Below, piece after piece: positions 15,755 through 23,831 of a DNA stretch of 39,454 bases (position 1 is the first letter of the stretch; every line of letters begins with the position of its first letter). The notes beneath the pieces are model-generated. The model was given only the letters and a program-made list of their open reading frames with translations, was not told the origin of the DNA and did not search any database. The DNA comes from Chloroflexota bacterium (GTDB lineage Bacteria > Chloroflexota > UBA6077 > CF-72). Both the position numbers and the translations under genes were made by a program. Location: positions 1 to 39,454 of the forward strand of contig JAFAWJ010000023.1 in the NCBI GenBank assembly GCA_019242065.1, written 5' to 3'.

Positions 15755-17119
15755 CTAGCTGTCGCTGGGGCCCAAGATGGTGACCTGGCGGGTGGCGGGT
15801 CCGCTGCTGCGTGCGCTGGCGACGTCGGGGTACCAGACGTCGAAGATGTTGCCGCGCACGGCGCTGCCGGTATCTTCGACGACGAAGACCGTGTCACCCA
15901 GGCCGGCGATGCGCAGGCGCGTGCCGAAGGGGTACAGGCGCGTGTCGGCGGCGACGGTGCCCCAGTGGGTGGTGGCGCCCGATGCCGTGTGCGAGCTGCT
16001 GGCGCCGGCGCCTGGCGCGTAGCCGGTGACGAGGGCCGTGATAACCCGGCCGCCGCTGGCTGGCGCCGCGGCTGGGGCGGGGGCGCTCGCCGATGCCGAG
16101 CTCGACGCGGTGGCGCCTGAGCCGCTGCGTGACGCGGAGCCCGCGCTACTGGAGGATGATCCCCTGGATGACGTCGAGGTTGTTCGGCTGGCGGCTGATC
16201 CGCCCGATGACGTTGTCCCGCTGGCTGAGCCGCTCTGTGCTCCCGAGGACGACGCACTGGTGTGTGATTGCGAGCTGGAGGGCGGCGCCAGCGCGGCGCC
16301 AGTGGGCATGACCAGCGTCATCCCCGCCACGATGAGATCCGGGTCGTCCAATCCATTGACCCGCAGCAGCGCGTTGGAGGGCACCGAGTAGCGCGCAGCA
16401 ATATCGCCCAGCGTGTCGCCCGGCTGGACGACGTATTCCTTTGGCGGCGCCGACACCCGCAGCGTGGCGCCTGGCCGGATCAGGTCAGGATCGTCGATGC
16501 CATTCATGGCGATCAGCGACAGGATGTCCAGGTTGAAGTTGTCGGCAATGCTGCGCAGCGTGTCGCCGTCTTGCACCGTATATGTGGTTGGGGTGGCGTC
16601 GGAGGCTGTTGGCGTGGCGGCGGGTGCCGCGCTGGTCGCGGTCGCGTCCGAGGCTGTTGACGTCGCGGTTGCCGTTGCCGTTGCCGTTGCCTGGGACTGC
16701 GCTGGCGCCGCCGCGGCGACCGCGTGTGAGGCGAGGCTCGCGCCGGGCACGACCAGCACCATGCCAACGGTGATCTGGTCGGCGGAGCCCTGGAGCCCGT
16801 TGGCGGCCGCGAGATCCGACGTGTCGACGCTATACGCATCGGCGATCTCGCTCAGGGTTTCGTCGGCGGCGACCGTGTGCAGCACGCCATCGACCGATGG
16901 GATCAGCAGCTGCTGTCCGACTTGCAGCAGGTCAGGGTCGCTCATGGTATTGGCGGCCAGGATCGTCTCCGAACTGACCCCGTTGGCCGCGGCGATGCTG
17001 CGCACCGACTCGCCCGGCTCCACCGTATGGACGTTGACGGCGCTGTCCGCCAGGCTGACCGCGGGCCGGCCGGCGAGGACGAGCAAGGACGTAGCGAGCA
17101 GCCACGTGCGCAGGCGCAT
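15755..17119 (-). CDS. Secreted LysM (x4) and 3D-domain cell-wall protein
   Basis: 454 residues. A Sec signal peptide (1-25) is followed by LysM repeats at about 30-74, 80-125, 179-222 and 228-272, an Ala/Thr-rich spacer (about 139-178), a Ser-rich low-complexity linker (about 280-357), and a C-terminal 3D domain (360-434) with the three aspartates D392 (AADTRLYPFG), D416 (VEDTG) and D427 (NIFDVWYP). LysM binds peptidoglycan or chitin; 3D domains belong to the double-psi barrel lytic transglycosylase/Rpf-like group, so a wall-remodelling enzyme is likely. ATG 17119 with a TAGTCT hexamer just upstream. It sits between a transporter operon and an amidohydrolase, an odd position that suggests a separate promoter. 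Confidence 0.9.
   Translation of the reverse strand: MRLRTWLLATSLLVLAGRPAVSLADSAVNVHTVEPGESVRSIAAANGVSSETILAANTMSDPDLLQVGQQLLIPSVDGVLHTVAADETLSEIADAYSVDTSDLAAANGLQGSADQITVGMVLVVPGASLASHAVAAAAPAQSQATATATATATSTASDATATSAAPAATPTASDATPTTYTVQDGDTLRSIADNFNLDILSLIAMNGIDDPDLIRPGATLRVSAPPKEYVVQPGDTLGDIAARYSVPSNALLRVNGLDDPDLIVAGMTLVMPTGAALAPPSSSQSHTSASSSGAQSGSASGTTSSGGSAASRTTSTSSRGSSSSSAGSASRSGSGATASSSASASAPAPAAAPASGGRVITALVTGYAPGAGASSSHTASGATTHWGTVAADTRLYPFGTRLRIAGLGDTVFVVEDTGSAVRGNIFDVWYPDVASARSSGPATRQVTILGPSDS
16668..16691. repeat. In-frame hexanucleotide microsatellite, (GTTGCC)x4
   Basis: Four perfect copies of GTTGCC encode the alternating Ala-Thr part of the spacer between LysM2 and LysM3. Gain or loss of units would change spacer length without shifting the frame. 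Confidence 0.85.
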
Positions 17120-17125
17120 CCAGAC

Positions 17126-17131
17126 AGACTA
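17126..17131 (-). promoter_or_regulatory. Candidate -10 hexamer TAGTCT for the LysM/3D gene
   Basis: On the minus strand TAGTCT is followed by 6 nt and then the ATG at 17119, with no Shine-Dalgarno. This suggests that the LysM/3D gene has a leaderless transcript of its own although it lies 47 bp after the transporter genes. Confidence 0.4.
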
Positions 17132-17166
17132 CCGGTCTTTGCGCTCGCGCGTGCCGGCGACGATCT

Positions 17167-19086
17167 CTAGCGCTCTCCCAAGGGTGAGGGGATTTGTTCG
17201 GGCTCCTCGGCGACCTCGGGCGGCTGCTCGGGGGGCGCGGGACGAATGCGGCGGGCGGCCGACTCCACCAATCCCAGCAGACCATTCGGCATCAGGTACA
17301 CCACCACCAGCAGCGCCAGGCCGATATACAGCGACGACTGCGACGTCGCCCGTCCCAGGCTGTCGGTGAGGAAGCGGAAGCTGGTCGCACCTACGAAGGA
17401 GCCCAGGATGACGTGCTCCGCGCCGCCGACCAGCGAGTACAGGATGCCGTTCAGCGAGTTACTCAGGCCCAGCAGGTCCTGCGAGACGAACGAGTTCTCG
17501 AGCGCGTACAGCCAGCCCGCCGTCGCCGCCAGGAATCCCGAGAGCAGCGTGACGGCCATGCGGTAGTTGCTGACGCGGTAGCCCAGCGCCGAGGCGCGCA
17601 CTGCGTTGCGTCCGATCGCCTGGGCCGACCTGCCCATTTGCGAGTTCAGGATGAACCAGCAGCCAAGTACGCACACCCCTGTGACAGCCAGCACGAAGAG
17701 GTAGAACTGGCTGCCGACGAGGGGGTTGAGTCCGAACGACACCTGCAGTCCGCCCTTGACTTGCAGGCCGTTGTCGCCGCCGGTGAGCTGCGGCGCCACG
17801 CTCGGCAGCGTGGCCATGGCCAGCGTGGTCAAAAACGTCAGCATCATGTACTCGACGCCCGAGGCGACGTTGGCGTACAGGCCAAAGAGCAACGAGACAA
17901 TCAAGCCGACCGCGATCGCGACCGCGAAGACGATCAGCGGATTCGAGATGCCGTGCTGCGTCATGATCGCGACGGCGTACGCGCCCAGTCCAAAGATGGC
18001 GCCAATACCAATGTTGAGCAGGCGAGCAAAGCCGATGATGAGCGACACCGACAGGGCCAGCAGTCCGTAGATCAGGTACACCGCGGCTCGCTGCGGCAGG
18101 CTGCCGCCGATCACCAGCGGTACCAGCGCCAGGACCACCAGCACGAGCGCAACCCCCGCCCACAAGCGATCGAGCGAGCCGGGCCGCTCCGCCGCCGCCT
18201 GGCCGCGCGCGGTGAGTGAAGTGTCTTCGACGGGCGCCGTCGCGGTCTTCTGGCGCGAGCGCATCACCATCAGCACGATGACCAGCCCGAGCGCGAACAC
18301 CTCCACCTCGGATGGTCGGAACCAGATCGAGCCGAGTGCCTGGACCTCGCCGAGCAAGAGCGCCACGAGCGCGGCGCCACGGAAGTTGCCCATGCCCCCG
18401 GCGACGACGATGATGAACGCGCTCGCGATGACATCCGAGCCCTCGACCGCGTACACCGACTGGACGGGTGCCAGCAGCGCGCCCGCGATGCCAGCCAGCG
18501 CGGAGCTGAGCGCGAAGGCCAGAAAATACACGCGCGGGACAGGCACGCCCAGTCCGGTGGCCATCGATCGGTTCTCGGCCACCGCCCGCAGCCAGATGCC
18601 GTACTTGGTGTACTTGAGAAACAGGAATCCGGCGACGAGGATCGCCCCACCGGCGACGACGATGACCAGGTTGTAAATGGGATAGCTGATCCCCTCGATC
18701 GGAATCTGCCCGGGCACGGGCGCCGGCACGATGCGCGTGGTGCCGCCGAAGAAATTCAGCGCCAGTTGCTGAATGATCAGGCTGAGGCCGAGCGTCGCCA
18801 GTAACGACAGCGCATGTGACTTGTCCAGGAGCGGCCAGACCATGCCCTGCAAGATCAGTCCGCCGCCAATGCCGACCACCAGCGCGGCGGCGACCAGGCC
18901 GATCACAAAGTTATGCGTCGCCTGGTACACGAAGAACAGCGTGAAGCCGCCCAGCATGTAAAACTCGCCCTGGGCGAAGTTCACAATGCCGAGGACACCG
19001 AAGATCAGCGCCAGGCCAGAGGCAACCAGCGCCAGCGACAGACCCACCACGAGCCCGTTGACGAGTTGAATGATGATGTCGTGCAT
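17167..19086 (-). CDS. Fused LivH-LivM ABC permease (branched-chain amino acid/amide type)
   Basis: 639 residues joining two permeases that are usually separate. Residues 1-about 280 are LivH-like (GLALIFGVLGIVNFAQGEF near 24-42; loop ENRSMATGLGV at 171-181). A polar linker (about 279-305) leads to a LivM-like half (about 306-610) that begins its membrane part at GVALVLVVLALVPLVIGG and has its own coupling loop, AIGRNAVRASALG. The C-terminal tail is Pro/Glu-rich. The fusion supplies both membrane subunits of the HAAT transporter in fixed 1:1 ratio. The ATG at 19086 follows the livF stop by four bases, with GGAGCG as Shine-Dalgarno inside the end of livF. Confidence 0.92.
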   Translation of the reverse strand: MHDIIIQLVNGLVVGLSLALVASGLALIFGVLGIVNFAQGEFYMLGGFTLFFVYQATHNFVIGLVAAALVVGIGGGLILQGMVWPLLDKSHALSLLATLGLSLIIQQLALNFFGGTTRIVPAPVPGQIPIEGISYPIYNLVIVVAGGAILVAGFLFLKYTKYGIWLRAVAENRSMATGLGVPVPRVYFLAFALSSALAGIAGALLAPVQSVYAVEGSDVIASAFIIVVAGGMGNFRGAALVALLLGEVQALGSIWFRPSEVEVFALGLVIVLMVMRSRQKTATAPVEDTSLTARGQAAAERPGSLDRLWAGVALVLVVLALVPLVIGGSLPQRAAVYLIYGLLALSVSLIIGFARLLNIGIGAIFGLGAYAVAIMTQHGISNPLIVFAVAIAVGLIVSLLFGLYANVASGVEYMMLTFLTTLAMATLPSVAPQLTGGDNGLQVKGGLQVSFGLNPLVGSQFYLFVLAVTGVCVLGCWFILNSQMGRSAQAIGRNAVRASALGYRVSNYRMAVTLLSGFLAATAGWLYALENSFVSQDLLGLSNSLNGILYSLVGGAEHVILGSFVGATSFRFLTDSLGRATSQSSLYIGLALLVVVYLMPNGLLGLVESAARRIRPAPPEQPPEVAEEPEQIPSPLGER

Positions 19087-19090
19087 CGCG

Positions 19091-19798
19091 TCAGCGCTCC
19101 GCGCCGAGGTAGGTGGCCGCGAGCTGATCCGGCGTCGAGAACTCCTCGGGTTGATACGTGCCAATCAGCCGCCCGCGATCCATGACGTGCAGCCGTCGAC
19201 ACGTCGCTCGCAACAGGTCAAACGAGGCGTCCACCACCAGCACGCGCACGCCGGCGTCGGTCGCGCGCAGCAGCGCACGGGTGATGAGCTCGACGTTCAG
19301 CGGCATCAGCCCTTCGCTCGGCTCGTCGACCAGCAGCACGGCCGGCTGCAGTGACAGTCCGCGCGCCAGCGCCAGCATCTTTTGCTGACCACCACTGAGC
19401 GTACCGGCGATCTGCAGGCGGCGCTCTTGCAAGATTGGGAACAGCCCGTAGGCCATCTCCAGGCTCCGCTCCTGGGCCTTGCCGTCCTGCAACATGGCGC
19501 CGATGCGCAGGTTTTCGTGGACGGTCATGCGGGTGAAGACGGCCCGCTCTTCGGGAACGTACCCGAGCCCTTTGCGGGCGCGCACGTGCGCGGGCATACG
19601 CGAGAGCTCCGTCCCTTCCAGCGTCACACGCCCCTGGGTCTGGCGCACCATGCCCATGATGGACTTGAGCGTAGTCGTCTTGCCGACACCGTTGCGTCCG
19701 ACCAGCCCGACGGCTTCGCCGGGCGCGATCTGAAAGCTGACGCCCTGCACGACGTGGCTCTTGCCATAGAAGGCGTGCAGATCGTCCAGCTCAAACAT
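19091..19798 (-). CDS. livF: ABC transporter ATPase, LivF type
   Basis: 235 residues. Walker A is GRNGVGKTTT, the signature is LSGGQQKMLALARG and Walker B is AVLLVDEPSEGL. It pairs with LivG to drive the fused permease. An oddity is the H-loop: LivF proteins usually have V-E-Q-N at this point and LivG V-E-H-D, but here the strand reads VLVVDASFDLL, so the usual polar Q/H is alanine. The partner LivG keeps its histidine (AEHD), so the two ATP sites may be unequal. The ATG at 19798 overlaps the livG stop by 8 bp; a longer frame exists upstream but lacks conservation. Confidence 0.9.
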   Translation of the reverse strand: MFELDDLHAFYGKSHVVQGVSFQIAPGEAVGLVGRNGVGKTTTLKSIMGMVRQTQGRVTLEGTELSRMPAHVRARKGLGYVPEERAVFTRMTVHENLRIGAMLQDGKAQERSLEMAYGLFPILQERRLQIAGTLSGGQQKMLALARGLSLQPAVLLVDEPSEGLMPLNVELITRALLRATDAGVRVLVVDASFDLLRATCRRLHVMDRGRLIGTYQPEEFSTPDQLAATYLGAER

Positions 19799-20534
19799 CG
19801 CGCACCCCGCGCAGAAAGACACGCTGCACCTCGGCGGATTCGAACACTTCGTCCGCGTCACCCTCCACCAGCGTGTGCCCGTTGCTGAAGGCGCTCACGC
19901 GCGTCGCCACCGCACGCACCAGCGGAACGTCGTGCTCGGCCATGACGACGGTCGTATGCGCGGCGATGCCCTTCAGCAACTGGCCTAACAACTGCCGTTC
20001 GTGCACGCTGGTGCCCGACGACGGCTCGTCGAGCAGCAGGACGCGTGGACGGCCCCCGAGCGCCATGGCCACCTCCAGTTGCCGCTGCTGACCGTGTGCC
20101 AGCAAGTCGGCCGGCGTCTCGGCCGCGTGGACCAGGCCGACCATATTCAGTAGCTCGTCGGCGAAGCTGGCGTCGGCCGCGTGCGCGCGCAGCCGCAGCA
20201 ATCCGGCCATTGGCCGCTTGGCCTGAACCGCGATGACGACGTTCTGCCGACAGGTGAAACCGGGCACGATGCTCGTCAGCTGGAACGAGCGGCCAATGCC
20301 AGCGTGTGCGCGAGCGTCCGGACGCAACGCTTCAATGGACTTGCCGTCGAGCACAATCTGCCCCGCGCTCGGCAGCAGCTGGCCGCCGAGCAGGTTCAGA
20401 ATCGTGGTCTTGCCAGCGCCGTTCGGCCCGACGAGAGCGTGAATCCCGCCCTCGTCGACGTCGAGGTCGACATTGTCGACCGCGCGGAAGCTGCCAAACA
20501 CCTTCGTCAGACCGCGCGTTTGCAGGAGCGCCAC
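19791..20534 (-). CDS. livG: ABC transporter ATPase, LivG type
   Basis: 247 residues. Walker A GPNGAGKTTI, LivG-type signature LAHGQQRQLEVAMAL in place of LSGGQ, Walker B RVLLLDEPSSG and H-loop TTVVMAEHDV with an intact histidine. GRSFQLTSIVPGFT is the Q-loop region, typical of LivG. Start is GTG at 20534, 12 bp after the binding-protein stop; no Shine-Dalgarno is evident. Together with livF, livHM and the binding protein it makes a complete HAAT importer. Confidence 0.9.
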   Translation of the reverse strand: MALLQTRGLTKVFGSFRAVDNVDLDVDEGGIHALVGPNGAGKTTILNLLGGQLLPSAGQIVLDGKSIEALRPDARAHAGIGRSFQLTSIVPGFTCRQNVVIAVQAKRPMAGLLRLRAHAADASFADELLNMVGLVHAAETPADLLAHGQQRQLEVAMALGGRPRVLLLDEPSSGTSVHERQLLGQLLKGIAAHTTVVMAEHDVPLVRAVATRVSAFSNGHTLVEGDADEVFESAEVQRVFLRGVRDV

Positions 20535-20546
20535 GGCCAGCCGCGG

Positions 20547-21842
20547 TTAGACCTGACAGCTCCCGAGCGGCGGGATCTGGTCGGCCGGAATCGTCTGCAG
20601 GATATCGTCGTTCTGACCGTCGATCTTGTAGACGTAGACGGTCTGGGCGCCCTGGTGATCGGCCTTGTTCATCACAATCGCACCACCGGGGGCCTGCGGG
20701 CCGAGTGGCAGGTTGACGTTCTCGAGGGCGCCGATCAGCGCTTCGGTGTCAGCCCGACCCGTGAAGTTCGCCGCTTGCATCGCGCTGGCCACCGCCATCA
20801 TGGCCGAGTACTGGACGTAGGGTTCGAACGGCTCGAGGATCGCGGCGCCGTCGGCACCGCTCTGGCCCGTCAGAATCGTGGTCCACTGCGCCTCGGCGTC
20901 AGTCGCGGCCAGGGCCTTGATGGCCTGGGCGTAGTTCGCCCCGTCAACATTGCCGGGCGGCTGATTGTTCAGATAGGTCTGATAGTTGACGGAGCCGTTC
21001 AGGAAGTCCGGGTACGTTCCGCCGTAGGTGTCCTTCCCCGAGTTGCCGATGATCTGGACCTTCTGGTTGATGCCGTACTGGCCCAGTGCCAGCGACACAC
21101 GGTTGAGATCGCCCGCACCCAGGCCAAGCAGGATCACGCCCGCGACGGAGCCATCGGTGGGGACCTTGGTGACGTACGGTGCGAGATTCGGTTCGTTCTG
21201 CGGCACGGCAATTGGCACGGTCACGTCACCGCCCAGCGCCTGCAGGGCTTTCTTGTACGCGGCCAACTGCGACTCGCCGTAGGCATAATCCGAGTACATC
21301 ATCGCGTAGTTCTTGCCGTAGGTGTTGACGATGTACTGCACCAGCGGGACGACCTCTTGACTGCCGACCGGCTCGAAACGGAACGAGTAACGGTCGCACG
21401 ATTGCGAGGCAAACTCCTCGTTGGCACAGCCGAAGGTGGGTAGGTAGACGGTCGAGCGGAACTTGCTCATGAGCTGCTGCACGGCCAGGCACTCGGAGCT
21501 CAGGACGCCGCCCATGACGATGTCGACGTTGTCGGACTGGACGAGCTGCGTGGCCATCTGAACCGACTGGGTGGGGTCACTTTGCGGGTCGACGTATTCC
21601 ACCTGCAGCGGCTGGCCGTTGATGCCGCCAGCGGCGTTGATTTGCTGGACGGCGAGATCGGTGCCGAGGTGCATGCCAGCCGCGATCGGAGCGCTCGTCC
21701 CGTTCGAGTCGGCCATGTAGCCGATCTTGATCGGAGTGCCGGACGCCGTTTGCGCGCCAGCGGTCATCGGCGCCACGAGCACAGCTACAAGCGACAGCGG
21801 TAACAGCGCCCGCCACACGCGCAAACGAACAAGTTGAGGCAT
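20547..21842 (-). CDS. Periplasmic-type binding protein of the HAAT/LivK family
   Basis: 431 residues with a Sec signal peptide (hydrophobic 12-27, likely cleavage near AGA-Q at about 30). The mature part has the Peripla_BP_6 fold: IKIGYMADSNGTSAPIAAG at the start, AVQQINAAGGINGQPL, and DIVMGGVLSSECLAVQQLM. Relatives bind branched-chain amino acids, amides, urea or aromatic acids; the pocket residues do not decide. No lipobox is visible. First gene of the transporter operon; ATG 21842 with GGGGAG about 9 nt upstream. The downstream cyclic-amide hydrolase suggests an amide or ureide ligand. Confidence 0.88.
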   Translation of the reverse strand: MPQLVRLRVWRALLPLSLVAVLVAPMTAGAQTASGTPIKIGYMADSNGTSAPIAAGMHLGTDLAVQQINAAGGINGQPLQVEYVDPQSDPTQSVQMATQLVQSDNVDIVMGGVLSSECLAVQQLMSKFRSTVYLPTFGCANEEFASQSCDRYSFRFEPVGSQEVVPLVQYIVNTYGKNYAMMYSDYAYGESQLAAYKKALQALGGDVTVPIAVPQNEPNLAPYVTKVPTDGSVAGVILLGLGAGDLNRVSLALGQYGINQKVQIIGNSGKDTYGGTYPDFLNGSVNYQTYLNNQPPGNVDGANYAQAIKALAATDAEAQWTTILTGQSGADGAAILEPFEPYVQYSAMMAVASAMQAANFTGRADTEALIGALENVNLPLGPQAPGGAIVMNKADHQGAQTVYVYKIDGQNDDILQTIPADQIPPLGSCQV

Positions 21843-22094
21843 TTGGACAAACTCCCCGAAAGTGACTGTAGTGCCGACATGTTATCCGGCCGAATACGCC
21901 CGCTGGGCAAAGCAGTGGTGTCGGGATGGTGTCAGTCGACTGCACTGCGGCCTATGGCCTCAGGCGGTTTCGGCAGCCGGGCGGGAGCGGCAGGCGTTGG
22001 CGGTTTTCGGTGGCCCCGTGTCAGGCGGCGGTAGAGTCGGCTAGTCGGCGGAGCCGCGGGCAGTCTTGGCGTAGACTGGCCGGCGGACAGGGCC
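21843..22094. promoter_or_regulatory. Divergent intergenic region between binding-protein and dehydratase genes
   Basis: 252 bp without a gene. On the minus strand a TAACAT hexamer (21884-21879) and the Shine-Dalgarno GGGGAG fit a short-leader promoter for the binding-protein gene. On the plus strand TAGACT (22072-22077) is the best -10 candidate for the dehydratase, leaving 17 nt to its TTG. I see no clear operator or terminator in the GC-rich middle. Confidence 0.35.
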
Positions 22095-23831
22095 TTGCCA
22101 CGCGATCGCCGCCAGCTGCGCAGCCAGCGTTTACGTCAGGTGAACTTCCAGGGCGACGCGCTGCGCCTGGGCATGAACTGGACGGAGGAGGACCTCGGCA
22201 AGCCGCAGGTCCTCGTCGACAGCGCCTACGGCCACGGGCATCCGGGCACCTTCCACTTCCGCCCGCTGATCGAAGAGGTCAGCAACGGCGTCTTCGAAGC
22301 CGGCGGCAAACCCGGTGTCTTCGCCGTCAGCGATATCTGCGACGGCGTCGCCCAGGCGCATGCGGGCATGAGCTACTCGCTAGTGTCCCGCGACATCATG
22401 ACCGCCATGGTCGAGATCCATGCCCTCGGCCATCCCCACGACGGCATGGTGCTGATCTCGGGCAACGACAAGTCGGTGCCCGCCCACCTGATGGCGATCG
22501 CACGCTGCAACCTGCCGGCGATCCACGTGCCGGGCGGCACCCAGCTCAACGGTCCGGACTACATCACGTCGGACCAGATGTGGGCTCTGGGGGCCTCAGT
22601 CGAGCGTGGCGAGACCCCGCGCGCAGAGCTGGAGCGCGCGCAGCTGGTCGCGTGTCCGACGTGCGGTGCCTGCCAATTCATGGGCAGCGCCAGCACCGGT
22701 CAGATCCTGTCCGAAGCGCTGGGTCTGGCGCTTCCAGGATCGGCGCTGATCCCGGTGCCCCTGAGTCGCCACCTGCGTTATGCGCGGGCCGCCGGTAAGC
22801 AGATCCTGGAGCTCATCGCCGACGACATCACGCCCGACCGCATCCTGACCCGCGAGGCGTTCGAAAACGCGCTGATCCTGCACGCCGCGACGGGTGGCTC
22901 GACGAACGCCCTGCTGCACCTGCCCGCCATCGCCCGCGAAGTCGGCATCGACCTGACCATCGACGACTTCGACCGCGTGCACCGCCAGGTACCGGTGCTG
23001 GCGAATGCCAAGACGACAGGTATGTACCCGGTCGAGTACCTGTGGTACGCGGGTGGCGTGCCGGCGATCATGCTGGAGCTGCGCGACCTGCTGCACCTGG
23101 AGTGTCTGACGGTCACCGGCAAGACGGTGGGCGAAAACCTGAGTGACGTCGAGCGGAGCGGCTTTTTCGCCGAGACACGTGGCTACCTGCGCAACGTGCA
23201 CGTCGAGCAGGACGAAGTCTTGCGGCCGCGCTCGAATCCGTTCGGACCGGAGGGCGGCGTCGCCGTGATGCGCGGCAACCTGGCGCCGCGTGGTGCGATG
23301 GTCAAATACTTCTCCGTGCCGGATGAGATGCACCGGCATACGGGTCCGGCGCGTGTGTTCGACGACGAAGACAGTGCCGTCCAGGCGCTGCTGGCGCGGC
23401 GTGTGGAGCCCGGCGACGTGGTGGTCATCCGCTACGAGGGTCCGCGCGCCAATGGCATGCCGGAGATGTATTTCGCCACGGCTATTATCGCCGCCGATCC
23501 AGCCCTGAGCAGCACCACGGCCGTGGTGACTGACGGCCGCTTTTCGGGCGCGGCCAAGGGTCCGGCGGTGGGGCACGTGACGCCGGAGGCGCTGGACGGT
23601 GGGCCGATTGCGCTGGTCGAGGAGGGTGACTTGATCGAGATCGACATTCCGGAGCGGTCGCTGGCGATTGTCGGCACGGCGCGTGCGCGACGGCCGGTCG
23701 ACGACGTGACGCGCGTCCTCGAGGAGCGGCGGCGCGGCTGGAGTCCGCCTGCACCGCGCCGTAACCGAGGCATTCTGTCGCTGTATAGCCGCGTTGCCAG
23801 CGGCTCGGATCGTGGCGCGTCGCTGACATGA
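22095..23831 (+). CDS. IlvD/Edd-family dehydratase, probable sugar-acid dehydratase
   Basis: 578 residues, normal for the family, which removes water from 2,3-dihydroxy acids (dihydroxyisovalerate, gluconate, xylonate, arabinonate). Alignment by eye to E. coli IlvD: the VPGHVHL region is HPGTFHF (49-55), DDGIAMG is CDGVAQA (82-88), and the CDK iron-sulphur cysteine is replaced by N124 in SGNDKSVPA, while [11 protein letters not shown] (186-196) and the catalytic serine of [12 protein letters not shown] remain. Loss of the CDK cysteine is unusual; C82 might compensate. Start TTG 22095. Its stop overlaps the FAH-type gene (ATGA), which strongly suggests a role in pentonate degradation rather than valine synthesis. 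Confidence 0.85.
   Translation: MPRDRRQLRSQRLRQVNFQGDALRLGMNWTEEDLGKPQVLVDSAYGHGHPGTFHFRPLIEEVSNGVFEAGGKPGVFAVSDICDGVAQAHAGMSYSLVSRDIMTAMVEIHALGHPHDGMVLISGNDKSVPAHLMAIARCNLPAIHVPGGTQLNGPDYITSDQMWALGASVERGETPRAELERAQLVACPTCGACQFMGSASTGQILSEALGLALPGSALIPVPLSRHLRYARAAGKQILELIADDITPDRILTREAFENALILHAATGGSTNALLHLPAIAREVGIDLTIDDFDRVHRQVPVLANAKTTGMYPVEYLWYAGGVPAIMLELRDLLHLECLTVTGKTVGENLSDVERSGFFAETRGYLRNVHVEQDEVLRPRSNPFGPEGGVAVMRGNLAPRGAMVKYFSVPDEMHRHTGPARVFDDEDSAVQALLARRVEPGDVVVIRYEGPRANGMPEMYFATAIIAADPALSSTTAVVTDGRFSGAAKGPAVGHVTPEALDGGPIALVEEGDLIEIDIPERSLAIVGTARARRPVDDVTRVLEERRRGWSPPAPRRNRGILSLYSRVASGSDRGASLT

Noticed and set aside
22030..22060. Possible hairpin with arms CGGCT and AGCCG upstream of the dehydratase
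   Set aside because: Five-bp arms with a 9-nt loop are common by chance in DNA this GC-rich, and nothing else supports a riboswitch or attenuator.
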